Source: JANQPX01 sp965204405
GTDB lineage: Bacteria > Pseudomonadota > Alphaproteobacteria > Geminicoccales > Geminicoccaceae
Reading direction: 5' to 3'
Assembly (NCBI GenBank): GCA_965204405.1
Contig: CBDBEN010000005.1
Span: forward strand, 2,914,001-2,978,000
DNA length: 64,000 nucleotides
Part shown: positions 46,356-54,994 of the stretch, piece by piece
How the letters are laid out: each line of letters begins with the position of its first letter
Numbering within the stretch: the first letter of the stretch is position 1
Made by a program: the position numbers and the translations under genes
The notes under the pieces: model-generated
Databases searched by the model: none
The model's input: the letters and a program-made list of their open reading frames with translations, nothing else
Told to the model about the DNA's origin: nothing

Positions 46356-46580
46356 TCAGTTGTTGAGCTTCTTGGCTGCATCTTGGATCTTGTCTAGCTC
46401 ATCGTCGACTTGTGCGGTGGCCAGATTTCTGTTGAGTGCTTGTTGATAGATTTCCTTTTTATCCTGGGCAGCTTTGGATTGTCGATCATGGATTGGCTGG
46501 CGGCAGGTCTCGATTGTGGATTGTAGCGGAGATGGCCAAGCTGGCACAACAGGATGCAAGTTGAGTCGAAGCTGCGGCAT
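46356..46580 (-). CDS. Short hypothetical protein, possibly a fragment
   Basis: Frame of 74 codons with a helical, charged C-terminus (KKEIYQQALNRNLATAQVDD). No family recognised. It follows 84 bp after the HNH-like pseudogene on the same strand. It may be a real small gene or chance coding. Confidence 0.25.
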   Translation of the reverse strand: MPQLRLNLHPVVPAWPSPLQSTIETCRQPIHDRQSKAAQDKKEIYQQALNRNLATAQVDDELDKIQDAAKKLNN

Positions 46581-47579
46581 CTCTAGAGGACGGTTTGATA
46601 GGTGGGTGGGCTCACCGTCATAAGCGCCATTCGAGGCATACCCACTTACCATCCGCGCATAATGTCAACGGAAGCCCGCATTCCTACGCCAGCGGGAATT
46701 TAACGGTCCCATGATTATCTGGTTGGGATCGCGCCGCGCAGTTTCCATCTCCTCTTCTGTGACAGCATGCCGAAGGAAGTTTCCCTCGTGGTCCTCCAAA
46801 CACGAAAAAACTCGGCCACCCTCATGAAGAAGCTTTCTCGGATCGGCGCAGATGCCGTGGCCAATCATAGCGGCAAGCCGTCCGGGATCGTGGTACTCTT
46901 CTAAGAACGGATCAATGGAGCGCGGTGATTGTGTTTGGGCGATGACAGCATTGAGTTCCTTGTTCCAGTAATATTGGACGCGCTGTGCATCTTCATACAA
47001 GACGGTGTGATTGTAGAATATCCTTGCCGCGAGCTCGCTGAATTGCACAGGATGCAACTTCTCACAAATAAGATGCTGGAATCTATGATACCGGAAGCGG
47101 TTGTGGACACCGCCGTCGAACGCGCATATGAACCCAACGTTGCCCGTCCTTAACGCCACGCCCAGCGTAGACAGATTGTCGGCGAAATCGAATGCCTCGA
47201 ACCGAGCATCCCGTGTGTCGATCTCAACAATATAGAGCGAGTAAGGGGGGCCATAGGAGAACTCGGGAAATGGTGGGTCTGTGAGATAGCATGAATACAT
47301 ACCTTTTTTCATCGCGTAGGCACGTTCGATCATACCGAGATAGGTAGTGCCGGGCATGAAGTCTTGCGGGACGATTCTGTCAGGCTCTTGGTCATCCCGC
47401 GTCCGGTGATCTTGATAGGCATTGCCCTTGCGGCATAGCAACCACAGAATTTTGCTAAGCCAGAATGCGATGCACTCTGAATCAAGTTCTCGCACAACGG
47501 TATTCGTATCATCTGAACATACGTGCCGTGCAATTTCTGCTTCCAAACGACCAAAACGATGATGATTGCATTTCTCGCA

Positions 47580-48580
47580 AGTCGCTTATCCCTTTGGATC
47601 TGCATGACCGAGATGTAGAATTCGGCATCATGTTTTGGGGGTGGCGAGATGAACGACTATCCGAGTTCGTTACGTGAGTTTGAGGCCTGTTTTTCCGACG
47701 ATGAAGCCTGCGCGCGCTGGCTGGCGAACAAACGTTGGCCTGACGGCTTCGTTTGTCCTGCCTGCGGTCATGGCAAAGGTTTCGAACTCGGTCGCGGGGT
47801 GTTGATGTATCAGTGTGCCAGCTGCCGCAAACAGACCTCGGTGACCGTTGGCACAGTGCTTCACAGAAGCCATCTGCCCCTCAAGGTTTGGTTTCTGGCG
47901 GCCTGGCTGGTGGCCACCCACAGGAATGGGATTTCTGCACGCCAGCTTTGGCTTCAGCTTGGCCTCGGGTCCTACAAGACGGCCTGGCTGCTTTTGCAGA
48001 AACTGCGCCGTGCCATGATCGCCCCGGATCGGTCGCCGCTTTCCGGCTTGGTGGAGGTGGACGAGACCAGCATGCCCTTTCGCACGAGCGACACGCCGAT
48101 CAACCCGAAACCCGGCCGCTCGCACGAAGGCAAAATGATGATCGCAGGTGCTGTCGAGATCCACGAGAAGGCGCCCGGCCGGCTTCGCCTCAAAGTCATC
48201 GATGACTATTCGGCCAAGACGCTCGGCGCCTTTGTCGAGGGCAACCTTGTGCCAGGCAGCACGGCGATCAGCGACGGTTGGTCGGGCTATCTGAGGCTGA
48301 AGGATGTCAAGCATGAGCCGAAGATCGTCGGTCCTATGGCAGCCCACATCCTGCTGCCTTGGATCCACCGGGTCTTTGGCAATGCCAAACGATGGGCCAT
48401 GGGCGTCTATCACGGCCTCCGGACGCCTCATTTGCAGCGCTATCTGGACGAGTTCGTCTTCCGCTTCAATCGACGAAAAACACCACAAGCCGCCTTCGCA
48501 TCACTCCTCAGCATCGCCGTCAAGCGTGACCATGCTTCATACCAAATGTTGATCCAGCAGAACTAAAGGGATAAGCGACT
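47580..48580 (+). mobile_element. IS1595-family insertion sequence
   Basis: About 1,001 bp bounded by 16-bp perfect inverted repeats AGTCGCTTATCCCTTT / AAAGGGATAAGCGACT. It contains one transposase gene. The family normally makes an 8-bp target duplication, but none is seen: the left flank ends TTCTCGCA and the right flank begins CGTGGAGA. Confidence 0.93.
47649..48566 (+). CDS. IS1595 (ISXO2-like) transposase
   Basis: Protein of 305 aa with an N-terminal zinc ribbon (CPACGHGKGF ... YQCASCRKQ), followed by the ISXO2 DDE-type core (LVEVDETSMPF, KMMIAGAVEI, SDGWSGYLRL). Intact length, so the element may still be active. Confidence 0.95.
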   Translation: MNDYPSSLREFEACFSDDEACARWLANKRWPDGFVCPACGHGKGFELGRGVLMYQCASCRKQTSVTVGTVLHRSHLPLKVWFLAAWLVATHRNGISARQLWLQLGLGSYKTAWLLLQKLRRAMIAPDRSPLSGLVEVDETSMPFRTSDTPINPKPGRSHEGKMMIAGAVEIHEKAPGRLRLKVIDDYSAKTLGAFVEGNLVPGSTAISDGWSGYLRLKDVKHEPKIVGPMAAHILLPWIHRVFGNAKRWAMGVYHGLRTPHLQRYLDEFVFRFNRRKTPQAAFASLLSIAVKRDHASYQMLIQQN

Positions 48581-48793
48581 CGTGGAGATCTCGACCCTGA
48601 CGCGGTTGTATGTCTTGCCAATAAAATTCGGCAGGGTCAGCTGCTTCGTCTCTAGCTTGTGATGTTTTTGCAGCCAGCGCGGAAATATATGCTCCTGCGT
48701 TTTTACAACCCTTCCGAATTTTCTTCCGCAAAGTGGGCAGTGTGATGTAATATCCCGCAGGGTCAAAACTTCACTTATCATCCGTAGGGACAT

Positions 48794-49511
48794 GGCAAAT
48801 CGTCACCCAACGGGGACGTATTCGTCTCCCGGATATGAAGTCTTGATGATAACATGCCTAGCAACTTTAGATGGATGTGACGCATGGTTGACTTCTGCCC
48901 TTTCGTCAATGGATCAGTTGTCGCCAAACCAGCGTAGCAGTTGCTTGAGCCAATCATCCTCATGCTCAGAAAAGGTCGCACGCTCTGACAGTCGGCATGC
49001 AGTTTCGAGGACACCATCCTCTACGCCAATGTTTAGATTTCTTTTCCGATAGTACGAAACGCAAATACATATCGTGGGGTGCATCCAACGAACCGGATGT
49101 TGCCAAGAATGACAGATCTTTCTTTACACCCTGCTAACGAACAGTGGCAGCTCCTGTGCAGGTTAGTCGGACGCCGATACAGCGCGGACGGCTCAACATT
49201 TTCGACATCCGGCGTCGGACAAGCGCCAATGCAGGAAATCGCGGGGGCGAGCTTCGGTTAGGCTTTCCGCGAGCTATGGGGATTGATGTTGGTGGTGTTG
49301 ACGGGCGCCGTCACTTGCCGCGGATTTGACGCCGTGATGGCGGCCGTTGCATGAGGCGCAGGCAGCCTTGGCTGGGTGCGATGGCGTCTAAACCAGGCTG
49401 ATCGACGCCGATTTATATTGTGACGGGCACGTAGGGTATGAGATTGGTCATAGCTGCGTGTTGCCCTGTGATCTTCGGGCCCCGGACAGCGATAGGGAGA
49501 CATCGCGGTGC
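48794..49511. other. Low-coding stretch between HNH-like gene and IS91
   Basis: About 720 bp that holds one possible 56-codon frame (48914-49084) and the presumed outer end of the IS91 element (from about 49260). Otherwise nothing recognised. No terminal inverted repeat is expected for IS91. Confidence 0.5.
48914..49084 (-). CDS. Short hypothetical protein or C-terminal fragment (56 aa)
   Basis: The frame begins MHPTICICVSYYRKRNLN and ends LKQLLRWFGDN, with a protein-like composition. Upstream it stays open for 13 more codons without a start, so it could be the 3' remnant of a gene broken by the neighbouring element. It is on the same strand as, and 120 bp upstream of, the HNH-like gene. Confidence 0.3.
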   Translation of the reverse strand: MHPTICICVSYYRKRNLNIGVEDGVLETACRLSERATFSEHEDDWLKQLLRWFGDN

Positions 49512-50729
49512 TCATGGCGACGAACGCCGATGTTCGGGCGGTGCACGCTGATGGTGAACCGCCGGCTCGGCATCAGGTTCGAAGGTCTCGATGACGATCA
49601 TGCGGCCACCACAGGCGGGGCATGTGAGTTCGGCTGGCTTTTGCTCATCGATGATGGCGGCAGTCCCGGCATCGGGCGGCAGGCGCTCATCCTGAGCATC
49701 CAGGAGACGGCGTGCCAGAGCAATGTTTTCGGCACGGTTGCCGTTAGCGAGCAAGCCGTAATGGCGGATGCGGTGGAAGCGTTTGGGAAAGACGTGGATC
49801 AAGAAGCGCCGGATGAACTCATGGATCGGTAGAGCCATGGTCTTGTAGCGTTCAGCGTCTTCGGCTCGATAATCCTTCCAGGTGAAGGTGACGGTCTTGT
49901 CGTCGACGCTGATCAGCCGTCGGTTGGCGATGGCAACACGGTGAGTGTAGCGCGAGAGATAAGCGAGCACGGCCTTCGGCCCGGCGAATGGCTCCTTGGC
50001 ATGGACCGCGAAGTCAGTCTTGTAGAGGGGCTTGAGATAGGTATGGAAGGCCGTCTTGTCAGCAAGAGCTCGGTGGTCGTTGAAGAAATTGAGACGACCG
50101 TCGGCGTGAGCCTGTTTGAGACCTTTCAGGATCAAGCCTCGGAACAGGCGCGAGAGGACACGTACCGGCAGAAAGAAGCCGGGTCGGCAGGCGACCCATC
50201 CGGACCCATCCATCGAGATGCCGCCGCCGGGCACGATCATGTGGATATGCGGGTGGTGGGTCATCGCTGATCCCCATGAGTGGAGCACGGAGGTGAAGCC
50301 GATCCTGGCGCCGAGATGTTTTGGATCGGCGGCAATGGTAAGCATGGCCTCGGCGCTGGCTTTGAACAGCAGGTCGTAAATGACCCGCTTGTTCTGATAG
50401 GCGATGTCGGCGATCGGCTTGGGCAGGGTGAAGACCAAGTGGAAATAGCCGACTGGCAAAAGTTCGGCATCGCGTTCGGCGAGCCAGGTTCGGGCGGCAG
50501 CCCCCTGGCACTTTGGGCAGTGCCTATCCCGACAGCTATTATACGCGATCACCCGATGATCGCAGTCCTCGCAAGCCGCGACATGGCCACCGAGCGCCGC
50601 GGTGCGGCAGCGTCCGATGGCGCTCATCACCTTGAGCTGGCCGAGGCTCAGATGGCCGGTATTGGCGGTACGCCACGCAGCACCGTGGCCGCGGAAAATA
50701 TCCGCGACCTCCAGCCTTGGACGGCGCAT
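49512..50729 (-). CDS. IS91-family transposase (HUH type)
   Basis: Protein of 405 aa with an N-terminal zinc finger (CEDCDHRVIAYNSCRDRHCPKCQ), the HUH metal motif in HHPHIHMIVPGGG, and the Tyr region LSRYTHRVAIANRRL that carries the nicking Tyr. Rolling-circle replication is expected. The frame looks complete. Confidence 0.93.
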   Translation of the reverse strand: MRRPRLEVADIFRGHGAAWRTANTGHLSLGQLKVMSAIGRCRTAALGGHVAACEDCDHRVIAYNSCRDRHCPKCQGAAARTWLAERDAELLPVGYFHLVFTLPKPIADIAYQNKRVIYDLLFKASAEAMLTIAADPKHLGARIGFTSVLHSWGSAMTHHPHIHMIVPGGGISMDGSGWVACRPGFFLPVRVLSRLFRGLILKGLKQAHADGRLNFFNDHRALADKTAFHTYLKPLYKTDFAVHAKEPFAGPKAVLAYLSRYTHRVAIANRRLISVDDKTVTFTWKDYRAEDAERYKTMALPIHEFIRRFLIHVFPKRFHRIRHYGLLANGNRAENIALARRLLDAQDERLPPDAGTAAIIDEQKPAELTCPACGGRMIVIETFEPDAEPAVHHQRAPPEHRRSSP

Positions 50730-50741
50730 GGAACGGCCGGG

Positions 50742-51656
50742 TTACACCGGCTCTGGTATTTTGCCCTTCGCTCCCTTCCTCGGGGTCGGCGCCAGGAGAT
50801 CGAGCGGACTCTCGACCTTGGCAATCATCTTGGTAGCGACCTGGGTGTAGCGGGCGGTCACATCGAGTTTGCTATGCCCGAGCATGGCCTGGATGATGCG
50901 AATATCGACGCCGTTCTCCAGGAGATGGGTGGCGAAGCTGTGGCGTAGGGAATGCAGAGTCACTCGCTTGGTGATCCCGGCCATTCTGACGGTCTCGCGA
51001 AACAGTCGGTTGAGCTGGCGGGGCGAGGTCGGCCCTTCCTCCTTGCCGCCCGGAAAGAGCCAGCGTTCCTGAAGCGGCGTGCCGGCATCGAGACGCTTGG
51101 ATCGAACCGGCCACCAGGCCCGGAGCAGACCGAGGAGATCCTTCGGCAGCTTGACCTGGCGGTCCTTCTTGCTCTTGCCCTGGACCACCCGGATAATCAT
51201 CTGGTCGCTGTCGATATCGCCGACCTTGAGCCGGCACACCTCGCTGGCGCGCATGCCGGTGCCATAGGCGATGCTCAGCATCACCTTGGCTTTGAGAGGC
51301 CGGGCGACCGCCAACAGGCGCTTCACTTCGTTGACGCTCAAAATGACCGGCACACGCTGCGGCTCGTTCAGATGATAGACCTCTTCCGCGAGATCGAGAC
51401 GCCGCAGCGTCACCCGAAACAGGAACTTCACCCCTGACATCACCGCGTTGCGGGTGCCAATACTCACCGCCTCCTCGGCAAGATGCAGCTGAAACCGCCG
51501 AATGTCGTCACGCGCGGCACTCGAAGGCGAACGCCCCAGAAAAGCGGCAAAGCGCTTGCAGCTTCGGATATGCGCGCGCTGCCCGCCCACCGAAAGCCCG
51601 CGAGCGTTCATGTCCTCGATCATGCGGTGGCGAAGAGCACTGATCTTCTCGGTCAT
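50742..51656 (-). CDS. Tyrosine recombinase of the IS91 element
   Basis: Phage-integrase-type recombinase of 304 aa with an N-terminal SAM-like core-binding domain and a C-terminal catalytic domain with Arg in GTGMRASEV, HSLRHSFATHL, the His in LGHSKLDVT and the nucleophile Tyr in ARYTQV. It lies 12 bp upstream of the transposase. Start at 51656 (MTEKISALRHR). Confidence 0.9.
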   Translation of the reverse strand: MTEKISALRHRMIEDMNARGLSVGGQRAHIRSCKRFAAFLGRSPSSAARDDIRRFQLHLAEEAVSIGTRNAVMSGVKFLFRVTLRRLDLAEEVYHLNEPQRVPVILSVNEVKRLLAVARPLKAKVMLSIAYGTGMRASEVCRLKVGDIDSDQMIIRVVQGKSKKDRQVKLPKDLLGLLRAWWPVRSKRLDAGTPLQERWLFPGGKEEGPTSPRQLNRLFRETVRMAGITKRVTLHSLRHSFATHLLENGVDIRIIQAMLGHSKLDVTARYTQVATKMIAKVESPLDLLAPTPRKGAKGKIPEPV

Positions 51657-51994
51657 CAAGACGACTCCCTGATTGAGGTGCACACCCCAATCGTCGGGAA
51701 GTCGCCAGAAGGCTTCAGTACGAGAGTTCAGTGGAAAATGGACGCTCAGCCCAAGCTGCACATCCAGCTATCGCGAAGCGATTTAGTGCCTTGGCACGTT
51801 CGACTCATAAGCCTTATGGCCGTCATGTCCGGATCTGCCGAGAAAACCTGCCGCAAGCTCGGCCGGCGCGATCGAACGACCGCTTCCTTGTCCGGCAACT
51901 GACGCGCCGTGCAGATCGCCTTATGGCGTGGCATGACTCGAAGGAGACATAAGGCCAATTTTCTATGCGCCAAGAACTGATCAGCACCTGAAAG
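51657..51994. other. Flank of IS91 element, no gene seen
   Basis: About 340 bp between the recombinase start and the small secreted-protein gene. It presumably includes the other IS91 end and the terminator of the two-gene unit to its right. No conserved frame is seen. Confidence 0.4.
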
Positions 51995-52396
51995 CTAGTG
52001 ACCGAACACCTGTGACCAGAGGTTTGTAAAGAAGCCAGGGTTTTCAGAGCTGGATTCTTTGAACGATTCTCGTGAGCAAATTTCCGAAACTTCATCGCGA
52101 CGATCAACCGTTTCATTATCAGGATACTTTTCATAGGTATCAGGATAGTATCGACACTCCAGGAACCGCCTTCCGTCTTCTTTAAAAATAGCACACGCTT
52201 CGACAAAATCTGTATTCAGGTACTCTTGAAGTGAGCAGTTGAGAAAGTCATCCAGCTCGGCTGTCCAAGGAGTATCCGAATCGCCAAATGATCCACGGTG
52301 CCCTGGCTCATCAGAATCCCTGAACTCTCCGGCTACGGTTGCCGTTGTGACAAAGCTGAGAGCGGCTATCAAGAAGATGGAACGAACAACAATCAT
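51995..52396 (-). CDS. Small exported four-cysteine protein, unknown
   Basis: Protein of 133 aa with a Sec signal peptide (MIVVRSIFLIAALSFVTTATVAGEF), an acidic mature region and four Cys (in NCSLQ, EACAIF, LECRYY, EICSRE) that could form two periplasmic disulfides. No family recognised. Its start overlaps the stop of the 493-aa gene by 4 bp, so the two are translated together and probably work together. Confidence 0.6.
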   Translation of the reverse strand: MIVVRSIFLIAALSFVTTATVAGEFRDSDEPGHRGSFGDSDTPWTAELDDFLNCSLQEYLNTDFVEACAIFKEDGRRFLECRYYPDTYEKYPDNETVDRRDEVSEICSRESFKESSSENPGFFTNLWSQVFGH

Positions 52397-53874
52397 GGTG
52401 TTGGGGCACCGCCTGAAAGAATGGTCTCGACACGCTCGCGCACGTCGGGAGCTATATGGATAGATCCGTCATCAAAGGACACTGTGCCGTTGGTGAGGCT
52501 GCCTAGATCAAGATCGCCGACTGGCTTGTTGATTTCATCATTGACGAACCTTGGCGCCGAACCTCCATCGAGCACTTCCTTGGTTAACATTACGTTACCG
52601 TTCCTATCGATCTTGTAGTAGCTCAATTTCGATGACCATTGATCGTTGGGAGAACGGTTTTCTGGCACCATTACCTCGTACACACCGTCATCTCTTCGTT
52701 GAACGGTGATCTCGCCCTCCGGAATGAGTTCAGTCTGAGCGGCACGGGACGTACGGCCCAAAACTTGTAGCGGCGCCAGGCTAGGAGGAGCGACGGTGAA
52801 AGCCAGCGCCTTTGCTGCAAGTTTCTCGACGATACGTGACGTTTCCTTATCAACATAGATCGTCTCGCCATCTTCGAGCTTCTGCTCCTGATCGACGAGA
52901 TCCTGATACGCGATTCCCAAGTCCGTCATGTTGCAATAGTCGTCTTGAAGACCGAGTAGATCATCTCGAAGGGCTAGCGTGTCCGGATGGTTTGCAGGTG
53001 CTGCATCGAGTTCTTCCTTTTTTGCATTGATCTTTTTTGCAAGCTCATTGCGCCCAGTCACGACCTTTTCAAGCACATCGGCACTCATGTCGATCTTCTC
53101 GTCGCCATCGCGAAGCGCTTTTTCTACAGCATCTGGGGATGACAGCGTCTTCTCAAGTTCACGGCGTTCGACCGTGAGGCGTGTTCGCTCTGCGCTTAAG
53201 TGCAACTGCGCCGCTGGATTCTGGACAATGCTTTGATCAAGCTGCTGATCAATAGTCGAGACCCGTTCGTCAATCTCACTAATCCTGGTAGTCGTCTCAT
53301 GTCTATAGACTTCCATGCTGACGGCGAGTTCGGCATCAGCAAGCGCCGCCGCCCCTTGCAGGGGTGAGAGCGGTTCGGGGACGGTATGCCTGGGGTAGCT
53401 TGCTTGGATTACTACGCCATCTATGACCGCCGCCCCATTGGCTAGAGCCCGGCTTTGCTCCGGCGTTAGGCCGGGATCGTGGGCGAAGACATTTCTGAGA
53501 TCATCGATGCTGTAGCTTTTCGTATTGTTGATGCGATCAGCCACAGGCGAGGTCGAGCGGGCATTGCCCTCGGCGTCAGTCGGGGGTGCGGTCAGCGTAT
53601 CGGCGACGCGGTCGAGAAAGCCGCGATCGTCGGATTTGTCGGTGGGGTTGTCATCATCACCGTCGTCAGAAACGGTCGTGGTCTCCGATGGGGCTGCCGG
53701 CGCGCGATCGGGCCTGTTGGCGTTGTCCATGGCTCGCTCGAAGGATTCCGCCTTCTTATCCCTTGCTTCTTTGTCCTCTCTTGCGCCGCCCGTGTCTTTA
53801 TTGTCCGATCGGCTTGGCGCATCCCTGCCAAAGCCCCCTCGGCAGCTGCATTTTCCGGCATCAAAATTCTCCAT
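52393..53874 (-). CDS. Large hydrophilic coiled-coil protein, unknown
   Basis: Protein of 493 aa, not recognised. Layout: a charged, disordered N-terminus of about 90 residues (DNKDTGGAREDKEARDKKAE), a region with LTPEQSRALANG, a predicted coiled coil at about 195-330 (ISEIDERVSTIDQQLDQS ... RNELAKKINAKKEEL), and a C-terminal beta-rich domain with SYYKIDRNGNVMLTKEVLDG and GTVSFDDGSIHIAPDV. No signal peptide or membrane helix. It is coupled to the small exported protein. Toxin/effector plus partner, or phage/plasmid cargo, are both possible. Confidence 0.6.
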   Translation of the reverse strand: MENFDAGKCSCRGGFGRDAPSRSDNKDTGGAREDKEARDKKAESFERAMDNANRPDRAPAAPSETTTVSDDGDDDNPTDKSDDRGFLDRVADTLTAPPTDAEGNARSTSPVADRINNTKSYSIDDLRNVFAHDPGLTPEQSRALANGAAVIDGVVIQASYPRHTVPEPLSPLQGAAALADAELAVSMEVYRHETTTRISEIDERVSTIDQQLDQSIVQNPAAQLHLSAERTRLTVERRELEKTLSSPDAVEKALRDGDEKIDMSADVLEKVVTGRNELAKKINAKKEELDAAPANHPDTLALRDDLLGLQDDYCNMTDLGIAYQDLVDQEQKLEDGETIYVDKETSRIVEKLAAKALAFTVAPPSLAPLQVLGRTSRAAQTELIPEGEITVQRRDDGVYEVMVPENRSPNDQWSSKLSYYKIDRNGNVMLTKEVLDGGSAPRFVNDEINKPVGDLDLGSLTNGTVSFDDGSIHIAPDVRERVETILSGGAPTP

Positions 53875-53927
53875 TAAAATCGATTATCCAATTAAGCTGT
53901 AGATGACATCTAAAATCAACCCTGGAT

Positions 53928-54305
53928 TTAATTGAAACTTAAGCAAAATGTTCGGCTTGAAATTGACATTCTTGAGGTAAACCGCGGCGTCAACCGCGCC
54001 CAGACATCGTTCCTCTGCTCCGGATCGGCACGGCCTTCACGCAGCTTGACTTTCACCTTCCTCTTCGGCGCCTTACTGTGTAGCTGCAAGCCAAGTTCCC
54101 GATAAAGCCTGTAAACCCGCTTGGCATACACCGGCCAACCCTCCCGACGCAAAAGCACATGAATGCGCCGGTAGCCGTAGCGGACGCGCGTCTCGGCAAT
54201 CTCCTTGATCCGCTTCTTCAAATCAGCCTGCGTCGGACCGATGGACACATAGTGATAGGTCGAACGGTTTGCCTGCAACAGCTTGCAGGCCCGCCTGATG
54301 CTCAC
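53928..54305 (-). pseudogene. IS3-family transposase OrfB, truncated
   Basis: Starts with the normal OrfB beginning (SIRRACKLLQANRSTYHY ... RYGYRRIHVLLRREGW) and follows the IS407/IS51 pattern to RADPEQRNDVWA; after that, where the DDE catalytic core should begin, the sequence is unrelated. It is therefore a 5' fragment of about 104 codons and cannot catalyse transposition. Confidence 0.88.
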
Positions 54306-54690
54306 CTTCCAGATAACTCAGACATCGTCCACCAGCTCTCGACGCCGCACAGGCTTTTGAGCTTTCGGCGGATCACATCCTGCAGCATTTCTTTATCCAG
54401 CGAGAGATCCGCCACGATCCGTTTGAGGCGGCCGTTCTCTTCCTCAAGCTGCTTCAGGCGCTTCATCTCCGACGGCATCAAACCACCGTAAAGCTTCTTC
54501 CAACGGTAAAATGTCTGCTGCGAAATCCCCGCCTTACGGCAGACCTCTTCAACCCATGTACCTTCCTCGGCCTGTCGTAATATGAAGGCGATCTGCGCGT
54601 CCGTGAATTTCGACTTCTTCATCATTCATCCTCGTTCTGCAGCCCTCTCCGCTAAACGAGAATTTTCTCACATTCTACGGTCCAGTTTCC
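53990..54690 (-). mobile_element. Remnant of an IS3-family element
   Basis: Contains complete OrfA and truncated OrfB. The inner end is lost at about 53990, next to the start of the 493-aa gene; the outer end is placed near 54690 by eye. A later insertion or deletion removed about half the element. Confidence 0.8.
54302..54625 (-). CDS. IS3-family transposase OrfA
   Basis: Helix-turn-helix protein of 107 aa: KKSKFTDAQIAFILRQAEEGT, then GISQQTFYRWKKLYGG, and a leucine-zipper region (LKQLEEENGRLKRIVADLSLD). Complete, but its partner OrfB is truncated, so the element is dead. Confidence 0.9.
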   Translation of the reverse strand: MMKKSKFTDAQIAFILRQAEEGTWVEEVCRKAGISQQTFYRWKKLYGGLMPSEMKRLKQLEEENGRLKRIVADLSLDKEMLQDVIRRKLKSLCGVESWWTMSELSGR

Positions 54691-54994
54691 GGGAAGCAGG
54701 TCACGTCCTACAAATCGCTATACGCATAAGATCAGGACTGGATAGGACGGCACAAGCTGGGAAGGGACGGCAAACACCAGTTATCTATTGAAAATGCTCA
54801 CTCTTATTGAATGGAGTGGGACGGCATTGGATCAATAGTCAGCAGACATTCCATTAAGGCTAAGTCTGTGATTCATCCCCTGCCGGCACTTGTTGTTTAG
54901 GAGCGCCGTGCTTGCCTTGGCGGGGTCATTCTTGGTGAAGATTGCGTATGAGGAGGAACGGGCTGCGGGTGGCTTCATAAGGTCGAAAAATGAT
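54626..54994. other. Region between IS3 remnant and hydrolase, no gene seen
   Basis: About 370 bp. The first 65 bp belong to the IS3 end. The rest has no frame of note. It marks the return from the IS-rich stretch to catabolic genes. Confidence 0.45.

Larger units (their letters stand above)
46665..48793 (-). pseudogene. HNH-like zinc-motif gene split by IS1595
   Basis: The part 48581-48793 encodes 71 residues including CPLCGRKFG and EHIFPRWLQ; the part 46665-47579 encodes the rest, beginning CEKCNHHRFGRLEAE. Joined across the insertion sequence, 71 codons run in frame into the remainder, giving a protein of about 375 aa with a CxxC...EHxFPxWL...CxxCN pattern that resembles HNH-type endonuclease cores. 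The C-terminal two thirds is not recognised. Genes of this sort often belong to defence or mobile regions; that is inference. The insertion disrupts the gene in this strain. Confidence 0.75.
49260..51760 (-). mobile_element. IS91-family element with tyrosine recombinase
   Basis: Two adjacent minus-strand genes, a tyrosine recombinase and an IS91 transposase, in the order found in many alphaproteobacterial IS91 elements. Limits are approximate because IS91 elements move by rolling circle and have no terminal repeats or target duplication. Confidence 0.75.

Noticed and set aside
43396..51656. The tyrosine recombinase as integrase of a tRNA-Ser island
   Set aside because: It lies 8 kb from the tRNA, directly upstream of the IS91 transposase, and matches the recombinases that accompany such elements.
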